Of a stretch of DNA of 64,000 bases, positions 15,590 to 24,308 are shown piece after piece. A program made the position numbers and the translations under genes. The stretch is taken from positions 372,001 to 436,000 of the forward strand of contig NZ_BMMW01000004.1 of the NCBI RefSeq assembly GCF_014646135.1. The letters are read 5' to 3'. The notes below the pieces were generated by a model. It ran no database searches. It was not told the DNA's origin and worked only from the letters and a program-made list of their open reading frames with translations. The stretch's first letter is position 1. Each line of letters begins with the position of its first letter. Origin of the DNA: Nocardia camponoti. Lineage in GTDB: Bacteria > Actinomycetota > Actinomycetes > Mycobacteriales > Mycobacteriaceae.

Positions 15590-18178
15590 GTGTCTGCCCC
15601 GAATCTCACCCGCGATCAAGCGGAGGAGCGCGCCGCCATCGTCAGCGTCGCGAACTATCGGATCGAACTAGACCTCACCGCTCCGCCTTCCGACGGCGAT
15701 GGCACCTTCGGGTCGAAGACCACCGTCACCTTCGAATCCCTGCCTGGCGCAAACACTTACATCGATCTGGTTGCCAAACGGGTGAAGTCTGCGACGCTGA
15801 ACGGGCAGCCCATCGATATCAGCGGGTATGACGAGTCGACCGGAATTCTGTTGACCGACTTGGCAATTGAGAACACGCTCGTTGTCGAAGCCGACTGCGA
15901 ATACTCGCACACCGGCGAGGGACTGCACCGGTTCGTGGATCCAACCGACAACAAGGTGTACCTCTACTCGCAGTTCGAAACCGCCGATGCCAAGCGCATG
16001 TTCGCGTGCTTCGACCAGCCCGACCTTAAAGCCACCTTCGACGTGTCGGCCATCGCGCCCGCCGACTGGGAGGTCATCTCAAACGGTGCCGAGATCGAGC
16101 GCAAGGAGCTTGGTCCCGACGTCGCCGAGCATGTTTTCGCGACTACGCCGCGCATGAGCACCTACCTCGTCGCGATGATCGCAGGCCCCTACGCGAAATG
16201 GACCGACACGTTCACCGACGCCAACGGCGACATCCCGCTCGGCCTGTACTGCCGCGCTTCGCTCGCTGAACACATGGACGCCGAGCGTCTGTTTACCGAG
16301 ACCAAACAGGGTTTCGAGTTCTACCACAACAACTTTGGTGTGCCGTACGCGTTCGGCAAGTACGACCAGCTTTTCGTGCCCGAGTTCAACGCGGGCGCGA
16401 TGGAGAACGCGGGCGCGGTCACCTTCCTTGAGGACTACGTGTTCCGGTCCAAGGTCACGCGCGCGGCGTATGAGCGTCGTGCCGAGACTGTGCTCCACGA
16501 GATGGCGCACATGTGGTTCGGCGACCTTGTCACCATGAAGTGGTGGGACGACCTGTGGTTGAACGAGTCGTTCGCGACGTTCGCGTCGGTGCTGTGCCAG
16601 GCCGAGGCAACCGAATACGAAAGCGCGTGGACCACTTTCGCGAATGTCGAGAAGTCGTGGGCCTACCGCCAAGATCAGCTGCCTTCCACGCACCCGATCG
16701 CCGCCGATATCCCCGACCTGCACGCCGTTGAGGTGAACTTCGACGGCATCACCTATGCCAAGGGCGCTTCGGTGCTCAAGCAGCTCGTCGCCTACGTCGG
16801 TTTGCAGCCGTTCCTCGCTGGCCTGCGCGACTACTTCGCCGAACATGCTTACGGCAACGCCACTTTCGACGATCTGCTTGCCGCGTTGGAGAAGGCGTCG
16901 GGCCGCGACCTGTCCGGTTGGGGCGAGCAGTGGCTCAAGACGACGGGCCTGAACATCCTGCGCCCCGATTTCCTCGTGAGCCCCGACGGCACGTTCACCA
17001 GCTTCGCTGTCGTCCAGGAAGGCGCGCTGCCCGGCGCGGGCGAACACCGCGTGCATCGCATCGCGATCGGTATCTACGACGACGACCCCGAGACCGGCAA
17101 GCTCGTCCGCACCAACCGCGTTGAACTCGACCTCGATGCAACCGGACGCACGGAAGTGCCTGAGCTGACCGGGATTTCGCGCGGCAAGCTCGTTTTGGTC
17201 AACGACGACGACCTCACCTATTGCTCGCTGCGGCTCGATCCCGATTCGCTTGAGGTGGTTGTCGACCGCATTGGCGATATCGCCGACTCGCTGCCCCGCA
17301 CGCTTGCCTGGTCGGCGGCATGGGAGATGACGCGTCAGGCCGAGCTCAAGGCTCGCGATTTCATTGCGCTTGTGCAACGCGGTATCGGCTCCGAGACCGA
17401 AATCGGTGTCGTGCAGCGACTTTTGATGCAGGCCGCAACCGCACTGTCGAGCTACGCCGACCCCGCATGGGCCGACGCCGAAGGCTGGCCCGCGTTCGCC
17501 GATCGTCTGCTCGAATTGGCGCGCGCGGCCGACGCCGGTTCCGACCACCAGCTCGCTTTCGTCAACGCGCTTACCGGAACGAAGCTGGGTTCGGCGCAGA
17601 TCGAGGTGCTCGCGCAGTTGCTCGATGCCGATCCGGCGACAGTCGGGTTGGCGGGGTTGACCGTCGACACCGACCTGCGCTGGCGCATCATCACCGCCCT
17701 CGCGGCGGCCGGACAGATCGATGCCGACGGCCTCGACTCCCCGCGCATCGATGCCGAACTGCAGCGCGACCCCACCGCGGCGGGCAAGCGCCAAGCCGAG
17801 CAGGCGTCGACGGCGCGCCCGATTCGCGAGGTGAAGGAACGCGCGTGGGACACGGTGATGAACAACGACACGGTTCCCAACATCACCGCGCGCGCGATCG
17901 TCGGCGGGTTCGCGCCGGTCGGGCAAAGCGAGTTGCTCGCGCCGTTCGTTGACCGGTACTTCGCCGATGTGCCCGCGGTGTGGGATCGGCGCTCAAGCGA
18001 GGTGGCCCAGACCGTGGTCGTCGGGCTCTACCCGCACTGGGCGATCAGCGAGGAAGCCGTCGCGAAGGCAGACGAATTCCTCGCGGGCGACCTGCCGCCC
18101 GCGCTGTATCGACTGGTTTCGGAAGGTAAGGCTGGCATCGAGCGCTCGCTGCGTGCGCGCGAGTTCGACGCGAAGTAG
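15590..18178 (+). CDS. pepN: Aminopeptidase N (M1 family zinc metallopeptidase)
   Basis: The 862-residue protein contains the GAMENAGAVTF exopeptidase motif at ~268 and the zinc site HEMAHMWFGDL with its first His at residue 303. The third zinc ligand Glu lies in LWLNESFATFAS. An ERAP1-like helical C-terminal domain occupies residues ~530-860. It removes N-terminal residues from peptides in the cytosol. The N-terminus PNLTRDQAEERAA closely matches what I recall of M. tuberculosis PepN (Rv2467). I chose GTG 15590 because GAAGGAGA precedes it by 8 bases. ATG 15560 lacks such a site. A strong hairpin follows the stop. Confidence 0.97.
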   Translation: MSAPNLTRDQAEERAAIVSVANYRIELDLTAPPSDGDGTFGSKTTVTFESLPGANTYIDLVAKRVKSATLNGQPIDISGYDESTGILLTDLAIENTLVVEADCEYSHTGEGLHRFVDPTDNKVYLYSQFETADAKRMFACFDQPDLKATFDVSAIAPADWEVISNGAEIERKELGPDVAEHVFATTPRMSTYLVAMIAGPYAKWTDTFTDANGDIPLGLYCRASLAEHMDAERLFTETKQGFEFYHNNFGVPYAFGKYDQLFVPEFNAGAMENAGAVTFLEDYVFRSKVTRAAYERRAETVLHEMAHMWFGDLVTMKWWDDLWLNESFATFASVLCQAEATEYESAWTTFANVEKSWAYRQDQLPSTHPIAADIPDLHAVEVNFDGITYAKGASVLKQLVAYVGLQPFLAGLRDYFAEHAYGNATFDDLLAALEKASGRDLSGWGEQWLKTTGLNILRPDFLVSPDGTFTSFAVVQEGALPGAGEHRVHRIAIGIYDDDPETGKLVRTNRVELDLDATGRTEVPELTGISRGKLVLVNDDDLTYCSLRLDPDSLEVVVDRIGDIADSLPRTLAWSAAWEMTRQAELKARDFIALVQRGIGSETEIGVVQRLLMQAATALSSYADPAWADAEGWPAFADRLLELARAADAGSDHQLAFVNALTGTKLGSAQIEVLAQLLDADPATVGLAGLTVDTDLRWRIITALAAAGQIDADGLDSPRIDAELQRDPTAAGKRQAEQASTARPIREVKERAWDTVMNNDTVPNITARAIVGGFAPVGQSELLAPFVDRYFADVPAVWDRRSSEVAQTVVVGLYPHWAISEEAVAKADEFLAGDLPPALYRLVSEGKAGIERSLRAREFDAK

Positions 18179-18190
18179 GTACCGAACACA

Positions 18191-18226
18191 GATAGGTCCT
18201 GATCGCTGCTGCGATCAGGACCTATC
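18191..18226 (+). terminator. Strong hairpin terminator after pepN
   Basis: Perfect 15-base arms GATAGGTCCTGATCG and CGATCAGGACCTATC lie around a short loop, 12 bases past the pepN stop. No T-tract follows. Confidence 0.9.
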
Positions 18227-18289
18227 GGATGGGCGTCGTTGGCGGACGGCGCCCACAACCACCACCACGCGCAAAAAGGGCGGCGGGCG

Positions 18290-18481
18290 TTACTGGACCT
18301 CGTGCAGGTCGACGATCGGGGAGATCGGCGCGTTGCGGCGAATGGACTCGATGCCGTTTTTCGCGCCTTCCAGCTCCTCATACGCCTGGCTCTGGGCGAT
18401 GATTTCGCCATTTGCCGCCTTGAGACGGAAACGGTATTTGCCCTGAGTGTCGGTGAAGATTTCAAATTTTCCAGCAGCCAT
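18290..18481 (-). CDS. YegP-family (DUF1508) small protein
   Basis: The 63-residue protein begins MAAGKFEIFTDTQGKYRFRL and continues KAANGEIIAQSQAYE. This is the single DUF1508 repeat typical of YegP-like proteins (beta-beta-beta-alpha). The GIESIRRNAP helix follows. Members are widespread, small and of unknown function, sometimes linked to stress. The start ATG 18481 has GTGAGG upstream. A longer in-frame extension to 18838 has no family similarity and was not used. Its nearest neighbours are the pepN terminator and the SDR gene. Confidence 0.88.
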   Translation of the reverse strand: MAAGKFEIFTDTQGKYRFRLKAANGEIIAQSQAYEELEGAKNGIESIRRNAPISPIVDLHEVQ

Positions 18482-18632
18482 GATTGCCTCACTTTTTGCT
18501 CGCAGGGAGGAAATGCTGCCTTCACCATACCTTGCTGAATCCGGCGCGAAAGATATCTTTCTGCGACAAGAAGATGCCGGATTTATCAAATAACTCAGCC
18601 AGGTATTGACATCGCACCCGAGTGTTTGTTTG

Positions 18633-19472
18633 TCACTGTTTTTCGATTCGATCCAGGTACACGCGGCGCACTTCGTCGTCGACACCGTTGATCGCGGCGT
18701 CGTCGTGTGTCGCTTTGCGAATGGCACGCATGAGCTTTTCTGGCACGAAACCGGCCGCATTAGCGGCGAATCCGACGTAGCCGGGCACCGCTGTTTCGGC
18801 CGACCGTGTTTTGACCGACCGGACAACGGCTGCCGCAATGTCTTCCGGGTCGACGGCAGGCAAAATACCGTAATCGATGCCGGAACTGAGTTCGGTGCGC
18901 ACCGCTGACGGAAGTACCGCGCTCACACTCACGCCGGTGCCGTCCATTTCGAGCCGTGTTGCCGCGGTGAGACCGACGACGGCATATTTGCTCGCGTTGT
19001 ACACCGCAAGCCCCTTGAGCGGGAATTTGCCTGCGAGAGAAGCGACATTCACGACGTGGCCGCGACCGCGTTCAACCATGCCGGGCAGCGCGAGGCGCAT
19101 GCCGTTGATGACGCCGTAGACGTTGACGTTGATCGTGAGTTCATCGATGTGGTCGGACTGTTCGAGGAACGGGCCGTTCGGCATCACGCCCGCATTGTTG
19201 ACCAGCACGTCAAGCGGCTGACCGGCCCAATCCTCGGCGGCGGCAAGGAAATTCGCGTACGACGCCTTGTCGGTGACGTCGAGCGCGTGCCCGCTTGCCC
19301 GGTCGCCAAGTTCGGCGGCGGCTTCAATGGCAAGCGCCTCGTCGAGGTCGCCGAGCGCCACCTTCGCACCTGCCGCGTGGAAGGCTTTCGCGGTCGCGAG
19401 GCCAATGCCGCGCGCGCCGCCGGTGATGGCGACGAACGCGCTGGTCAGGTCGATTTGGGGATAGCTGCTCAT
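18633..19472 (-). CDS. Short-chain dehydrogenase/reductase in the BVMO operon
   Basis: The 279-residue classical SDR shows TGGARGIGLATAKAF near residue 18, NNAG at ~92, Ser in VNVASLAGKF and YNASK (catalytic Tyr/Lys). A longer C-terminal tail than FabG (AANAAGFVPEKLMRAIRK) is typical of SDRs co-encoded with flavin monooxygenases in mycobacteria. It would oxidise a secondary alcohol to a ketone or run in reverse. The start ATG 19472 overlaps the monooxygenase stop as ATGA. It is the last gene of the patatin-BVMO-SDR operon. Confidence 0.92.
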   Translation of the reverse strand: MSSYPQIDLTSAFVAITGGARGIGLATAKAFHAAGAKVALGDLDEALAIEAAAELGDRASGHALDVTDKASYANFLAAAEDWAGQPLDVLVNNAGVMPNGPFLEQSDHIDELTINVNVYGVINGMRLALPGMVERGRGHVVNVASLAGKFPLKGLAVYNASKYAVVGLTAATRLEMDGTGVSVSAVLPSAVRTELSSGIDYGILPAVDPEDIAAAVVRSVKTRSAETAVPGYVGFAANAAGFVPEKLMRAIRKATHDDAAINGVDDEVRRVYLDRIEKQ

Positions 19473-20941
19473 GCTGGGGTGACCTCCGGTGCGGTGACGG
19501 TGAAATCGGCGGCGTCGAAAACAGAGACGCGACGGGTCAGCGCGCCGGTTGACCACGGCCAGTTGAAGCTGTTGCGACCGTTGACGTCGAGGTAGTAGCT
19601 CTGGCAGCCGCCCGAGTTGTACACCGTCGTGCCAAGCGCGGCTTGAACCTCGTCGACGTAGGCACCCTGCACCTCTGGGCGCACGTCGATGCTGGTCCAA
19701 TCACGTTGGCGCGCGGTCTTAATCGCCGAAACGATGAATTCGACCTGGGCTTCCAGAATGGCGAAAGCCGATGAATGGCCGGTGCCAAGGCTCGGGCCGA
19801 GAACGGAGAACGCATTTGGGAACCCGGCGACGACGGTGCCCAAATAGGCTTCGGGCGAGCCCTTCCAGTGGTCGGCCATTGTCGCGCCGTCAGCGCCTTG
19901 AATGAGGTCGGCGATTGGACTGTCGAGAATGTGGAAGCCGGTGCCGAGAATAATGGCGTCGACTTCGGCGGTGCCGCCGTCGGCACCAATGACCGTATTT
20001 CCTTTTACTTCAACAACACCGGTCGCATGTACGTCGACATTGGGTTTAGTAAGAGCCTGCAAGTAATTGTTGGAGAACAGAATTCGGCGGCAACCAAGTA
20101 GGTATTTCGGCGTGAGTTTCTCACGCAATTCGCGATCGCGGACCACCGCGCGCAAATACGCCGAACCGACCGCCTGCACACCCCGCATGAGCGGGCGTGG
20201 GCGCCGGAATGCGACACCAAGCCCTTCCATCAGCGTGTACTCGATCGACTTCAATGCCTTGATGGCGAACGGAATTCGGCGCATGAGCGCCTTTTCGACT
20301 TCGGGAACGCGATGGTCGAGTTTAGGCAGCACCCATTGGGCGGTGCGCTGGAACAGGTGTAGCCGTTCCACGTCCGGGACGATCGCGGGCACGAACTGCA
20401 CCGCCGACGCACCAGTGCCAAGCACCGCGACGCGCTTGCCGCGCAGGTCGTAGTCGTGATTCCAGCGGGCAGAATGGAAAACCTCGCCGGGGAAATCTTC
20501 CAGCCCAGGCACGTCAGGGAAGCGCGGTTCGTTCCACGGGCCAGCGGCGGTCACGAGGAAACGCGCGGTGATCTCGTCGGTGTTGGTTTCGATGCGCCAG
20601 TGGTTGGCCTTCGAATCCCAGCGTGCGCCAAGCATTTCCATGCCGAAGCGGGTGCGCGCGGGCAGGCCGTTGTCGTGCGCGACGCGGTTCACGTAGTCGA
20701 GGATCTCGGGCTGGCCAGCGAACAGGCGCGACCATTCGCTGTTGGGCGCGAAGGAGAACGAGTACAGGCCAGACGGGACGTCGCACGCGCAACCCGGGTA
20801 GGTGTTGGCGCGCCAGGTACCGCCGTAGGTGTCGGCCTTTTCGATGATCAGCACGTCGTCGACGCCTGCTTCGCGCAACTTAATCGCGGCGCAGACGCCG
20901 GAAATGCCAGCACCGATCACCACTACGTCGTGGTCGGTCAT
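19469..20941 (-). CDS. FAD-containing Baeyer-Villiger-type monooxygenase
   Basis: The protein has 490 residues. The FAD motif VVIGAGISGVCAAIKL is at the N-terminus, followed by GGTWRANTYPGCACD. The BVMO fingerprint F-x-G-x3-H-x3-W appears as FPGEVFHSARW near residue 140, and the NADPH motif GTGASAVQF comes next. YPGCACDVPSGLYSF resembles mycobacterial EthA/MymA-type enzymes. It would insert oxygen next to a carbonyl to make an ester or lactone. It is translationally coupled on both sides: ATGA with the patatin gene upstream and ATGA with the SDR gene downstream. Confidence 0.93.
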   Translation of the reverse strand: MTDHDVVVIGAGISGVCAAIKLREAGVDDVLIIEKADTYGGTWRANTYPGCACDVPSGLYSFSFAPNSEWSRLFAGQPEILDYVNRVAHDNGLPARTRFGMEMLGARWDSKANHWRIETNTDEITARFLVTAAGPWNEPRFPDVPGLEDFPGEVFHSARWNHDYDLRGKRVAVLGTGASAVQFVPAIVPDVERLHLFQRTAQWVLPKLDHRVPEVEKALMRRIPFAIKALKSIEYTLMEGLGVAFRRPRPLMRGVQAVGSAYLRAVVRDRELREKLTPKYLLGCRRILFSNNYLQALTKPNVDVHATGVVEVKGNTVIGADGGTAEVDAIILGTGFHILDSPIADLIQGADGATMADHWKGSPEAYLGTVVAGFPNAFSVLGPSLGTGHSSAFAILEAQVEFIVSAIKTARQRDWTSIDVRPEVQGAYVDEVQAALGTTVYNSGGCQSYYLDVNGRNSFNWPWSTGALTRRVSVFDAADFTVTAPEVTPA

Positions 20942-22092
20942 CCGATTACTCCTTCGGTTCGCGAGATCGCATGAGCGACCAGGTCGGGCAACGCGGCGCG
21001 CGCTGCGGAAAGTGTTGCGGCGCGGCGTTTTACGTCCATAAAGTTCGGGCCCATTGTCGCGAGCTCGGTGGGGCCGGGTTCGATTCTGATGACGCGGGTG
21101 CCTGCCGCGCGCAACGCGGCGATTTCGCGGTCGAGCACGCGGGTCATTTGAGCGCGTAGCAGTCGCTCGACGCGGTCCATGCCGCGTGCGGGGGCGCCGC
21201 CTTCCGATGCCATCGGCGCGATCACGATCACCTCGTCGAGTTCGAGCGGGATGAGCAGGTCGACCGACGCGGTCGACACCGATCCCCCGTCGACGTAGTC
21301 GCGCCCGTGCGCCGAAACGGGCGGGAACCAGCCGGGAATGCCCCACGATGCGGCGATCGCGGTGCCTAGGTCGACCTTCGGCGCTCCCTCCGCACCAAAG
21401 GCGACCCGCGCACCGGTCGCCGCGTCGGCGGCGACAAGCCAGGTGGCGGGATGGTCGACCCAACCGTTCGGGGCTAGCGCTTCGCCGAATTCGCGCAACC
21501 AGGTTGCGTCGCCGCGCCCGCGTGGAAGGAGGCCAGCGAGGGCTTGGTAGGTCGAGCCCGCCTTGATGCCAGCGCCGACGAGGCCGAGTGCGGGCCAGCC
21601 GAGCGCGGGGATTGGGGGGAAGCGGCCGGGGTCGATGGCGAGGTGCTTGGCGAGGACAGGGTCTACGGCGCGCTGATCGGTTGTCGGCTCGCTGCGCGCG
21701 GCGGCAGACGCTTGAGCTGCACGCGATGGGGCTGCCGCTTCGCTGCGCGCGGCATCGGCGGACGCTCGGGCCGTTCGCGCTCGGGCTGGCGGCTCGCTCC
21801 GGGCAGCCTCGGCTGTGGCGACGTGGGGCGGAACGGAAATGTGGGCAGCATCGGTGCTGTTGGCGCGCGCCGAGCTGGGGGAAACCGCGTCGAGGGCGGC
21901 GAGGATGTCGGCTGGCGTGCGGCCCGAGCCAAGTGCGGCGACCAGTTCCGCGCCCGCTGAGGTGCCGATCAGCACGTCAGCACTACGAAGGTCGAAGTCG
22001 AGGGCTCGTTGAACCGCCTCCAGTGCGACGGCCGTCCAGGCGAAACCCAGAGTGCCGCCGCAGCCGATGGCTACACCGCGTCGTGAAGTCAT
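20938..22092 (-). CDS. Patatin-like phospholipase/acyl hydrolase with Ala/Arg-rich insert
   Basis: The protein has 384 residues. The patatin catalytic dyad is present: GTSAG (Ser45) and DGG (in RDYVDGGSVS), with the oxyanion motif GCGGTLGFAW at the start. Residues ~72-140, between the first helices and the rest of the fold, are a low-complexity insert with three AARSE units at 96, 114 and 131. Patatins hydrolyse ester bonds of lipids. Next to a Baeyer-Villiger enzyme it may cleave the ester product. It is the first gene of the operon, starting 57 bases from the divergent TetR gene. Confidence 0.9.
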   Translation of the reverse strand: MTSRRGVAIGCGGTLGFAWTAVALEAVQRALDFDLRSADVLIGTSAGAELVAALGSGRTPADILAALDAVSPSSARANSTDAAHISVPPHVATAEAARSEPPARARTARASADAARSEAAAPSRAAQASAAARSEPTTDQRAVDPVLAKHLAIDPGRFPPIPALGWPALGLVGAGIKAGSTYQALAGLLPRGRGDATWLREFGEALAPNGWVDHPATWLVAADAATGARVAFGAEGAPKVDLGTAIAASWGIPGWFPPVSAHGRDYVDGGSVSTASVDLLIPLELDEVIVIAPMASEGGAPARGMDRVERLLRAQMTRVLDREIAALRAAGTRVIRIEPGPTELATMGPNFMDVKRRAATLSAARAALPDLVAHAISRTEGVIG

Positions 22093-22100
22093 AATTTGAG

Positions 22101-22113
22101 ATACTAGCGGTAT
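22101..22113. promoter_or_regulatory. Candidate TetR operator
   Basis: The palindrome ATACTAGCGGTAT lies in the 57-base gap between the divergent patatin and tetR genes, 9 bases from the patatin start. A related CCAGCGGTA half-site follows at ~22121. TetR repressors commonly bind such centrally placed palindromes. Confidence 0.5.
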
Positions 22114-22149
22114 TCAGATTCCAGCGGTAGCCCTTGTTAGACTTCGGCC

Positions 22150-22752
22150 ATGGCCCGAATGACGCGGAAGGAATCGCACGCGCAGACGCGTGAACGCTTG
22201 GTGGAAACTGCCAAGCGACTCTTTCTGGCCGACGGGTACAACGTGACGTCATTGGAGAAGGTCGCCACCGAGGCGGGGTTTTCCAAGGGCGCGGTGTACT
22301 CCAACTTCGCGACAAAGCACGAGCTTGGGCTGGCGGTGCTGGACGTGGTGCATGTCGAGCGGGCGGAGTCGCTTGCTAAGGCGCTGCTGAACGGGACGGC
22401 GATGGCCGACCGGGTCGACGCGTTCGCGCGCTGGGCCGACGACAACATCGGCGACGTCGGTTGGACTGCGTTGGAAGTCGAATTCGCGACGAGCACGCGG
22501 CACATGCCGGAGGTGCGAACGCAGCTCGCGGAACGTCGAACGACAATGACGGCGATGCTGAGCGCCCTGATTCAGGTGCAGGCCGACGAGATCGGCTTCA
22601 CCCTGCCGGTCCCGGCGGAAGATGCTGCGCTGCAACTGCTTTCGATCGGCATAGGATTGGGCGTGCAGCGCGCGGTCGACCCGAACCTTCCCGTCACCGC
22701 CTTGGTAGACCTGGTACGCGGCCTACTTGCGACAGCGCAGCCCGCTACCTAG
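22150..22752 (+). CDS. TetR-family transcriptional regulator
   Basis: The 200-residue protein has the TetR N-terminal helix-turn-helix: RLVETAKRLFLADGYNVTSLEKVATEAG followed by FSKGAVYSNFATKHEL. The C-terminal ~140 residues are an all-helical ligand/dimer domain (TetR_C type with LLSIGIGLGVQRAVD). The divergent arrangement with the patatin-BVMO-SDR operon, and the palindrome between them, make it the likely local repressor. The inducer would be an operon substrate or product. An inverted repeat at 22783-22803 follows the gene. Confidence 0.93.
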   Translation: MARMTRKESHAQTRERLVETAKRLFLADGYNVTSLEKVATEAGFSKGAVYSNFATKHELGLAVLDVVHVERAESLAKALLNGTAMADRVDAFARWADDNIGDVGWTALEVEFATSTRHMPEVRTQLAERRTTMTAMLSALIQVQADEIGFTLPVPAEDAALQLLSIGIGLGVQRAVDPNLPVTALVDLVRGLLATAQPAT

Positions 22753-22782
22753 TGCCTTTCCCGCAGTGGCCAGCCCACGTGA

Positions 22783-22803
22783 ACGCGCGACTAGACCGCG
22801 CGT
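22783..22803. terminator. Short GC hairpin between convergent tetR and lipase genes
   Basis: 7-base arms ACGCGCG (22783-22789) and CGCGCGT (22797-22803) have a 7-base loop, 30 bases past the tetR stop. It could serve as a bidirectional terminator. No T-tract is present. Nothing else is recognisable in 22753-22935. Confidence 0.4.
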
Positions 22804-22935
22804 GCTAACCGCCGCCTAACACCTTTTCCACCGAGGGCGGTCCATACAAACTCGCGACTGGCGACGCGTGCGCGCAACGCCCCGGGTTGGCGCGATCCGC
22901 CCGAAAGATTCGACAAGGGCCGCAGGTGGTTGGTC

Positions 22936-24129
22936 CTACCGTGCAATCCCGAAACGGGTGTCCGTCCATGACAATGCGTCGGCGAAAGTCGCGGATAGAA
23001 CCTCGCTGTGGTCTACCCCGTCGAACTTGCGGTAGTCCACTTTCTGGCCGCGCACCTGTAGTTCGGCGACCATCGCGTCCGTCGACTTCAGCGACACTGT
23101 CATGTCGTCGCGGCCCTGCAAGATCAGGGTCGGGACCGTTAGGCGCACGCCGCTCGGGTCGTTGTCGTCGAGGACACGCAGGAACGCGGACAGGTCGCCG
23201 CCGGGGGTGAACACATCACGGACCGACTTCCCTCCCCACGAATCCTTCAGTGCGCCAACGCATCCCGTGTCGGCGCGCGATAGCAGCGCAACAGCCTTGT
23301 CGGTGAGGAACTTCGACGGGTCGACGTCGGCGACGGTCTGCGCGCCACGGACCAACAGTGGAACGAAAAGCGCGATGTTGCCCGTTCCCACCTTGCCAAT
23401 CGGGTTGTTGACCGTGAGCTTCGCCAAGCGCACCTGCTCGCCCAAATGCGAAACCGGCGCGAGCGCCACCGCACCAAGCAACTGGGTGCCCGCCGCCCAT
23501 TCTTCGCCACTTTGGGCGGCGAACATCGCGGCGTGCCCGCCCTGGGAGTGCCCCATCGCGACCCAGCGTTTGCCGACGGACGGGTCGACCGCACTTGCTG
23601 CGACAGCCAAGTCGGCCATCGCTCGCGCTTCCGTGCCGCCGATCAAGTACCCGTGCGGTCCGGGCGTGCCGAGGCCCTGGTAGTCGGTGCGCGCGACCGC
23701 GTAGCCCTTGGCGATCCAGCGTGCCTGGTCATCGCGACTGGGCGACGCCCCATTGGACCGCGACGCCGCGCACTCGTCGGCAACCCCGCTTGTGCCGGGC
23801 GCGAAGACGATAAGCGGCCAACCCCCAACGGGCGCTCGCCCTTCCGGCACCGCGAGCGTCCCCGACGCCGCGACCGCCGCGCCCTTCGCATCAACAGACC
23901 GGTACAGCGTGAGGAAGGTGCGCGCACCGGGGATCGCACGCTCGCCCGTGACGGGCTGCGTCGCGATCACCGTCCCATGGGCACCGGGAATGGATTCGCT
24001 TGCGGGACTGTAGAAGTCGCGTGGCGCACCGGCGGCAAGCTGCGCTTCCTGCGCGGGCAGGTCGCTCCCACACCCCGAAACCGCAGCCGCGACAAGACAT
24101 CCAACGATCAGCGCCGCACCACTTCGCAT
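22936..24129 (-). CDS. Secretory-type lipase/alpha-beta hydrolase lipoprotein
   Basis: The protein has 397 residues. The N-terminus MRSGAALIVGCLVAAAVSGCGS is a lipoprotein signal with lipobox VSGC, so the enzyme should be membrane-anchored outside the cell. The nucleophile elbow is GHSQGGHAA, the acid is in LQGRDDMTV, and the His is in GVDHSEVL. VFAPGTSG and DYQGLGTPG match the secretory lipase (LIP) family also found in fungi and mycobacteria. ATG 24129, with a GGGGGAG site, is preferred over the ATG at 24159. Confidence 0.92.
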   Translation of the reverse strand: MRSGAALIVGCLVAAAVSGCGSDLPAQEAQLAAGAPRDFYSPASESIPGAHGTVIATQPVTGERAIPGARTFLTLYRSVDAKGAAVAASGTLAVPEGRAPVGGWPLIVFAPGTSGVADECAASRSNGASPSRDDQARWIAKGYAVARTDYQGLGTPGPHGYLIGGTEARAMADLAVAASAVDPSVGKRWVAMGHSQGGHAAMFAAQSGEEWAAGTQLLGAVALAPVSHLGEQVRLAKLTVNNPIGKVGTGNIALFVPLLVRGAQTVADVDPSKFLTDKAVALLSRADTGCVGALKDSWGGKSVRDVFTPGGDLSAFLRVLDDNDPSGVRLTVPTLILQGRDDMTVSLKSTDAMVAELQVRGQKVDYRKFDGVDHSEVLSATFADALSWTDTRFGIAR

Positions 24130-24258
24130 CGCCACTCCCCCGGTTCGCTCGGACCACAACCAGCGGCCAGATTACCGACCAGCCCAACGCGGTTACCAAC
24201 CTGCCAACACCAAACTCGCCAAAGTTTTTTTCCCAAGATCGGGAATGATCGACGCCCT

Positions 24259-24290
24259 TCTAACCTTTAAACAAGCATTAGACGGTTAGA
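24259..24290. promoter_or_regulatory. Candidate operator upstream of the PNPOx-MFS-hydrolase operon
   Basis: Inverted arms TCTAACC (24259-24265) and GGTTAGA (24284-24290) surround an unusually AT-rich core in the 179-base gap between the divergent lipase and PNPOx genes, 19 bases before the PNPOx GTG. No regulator gene is adjacent. The base composition contrasts with the GC-rich surroundings. Confidence 0.45.
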
Positions 24291-24308
24291 GCAATCCAAG
24301 GAGTCGTC

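Noticed and set aside
16079..17926. 615-codon open frame antisense to pepN
   Set aside because: Shadow of the M1 peptidase frame, with Arg/Gly-rich sequence and no motif.
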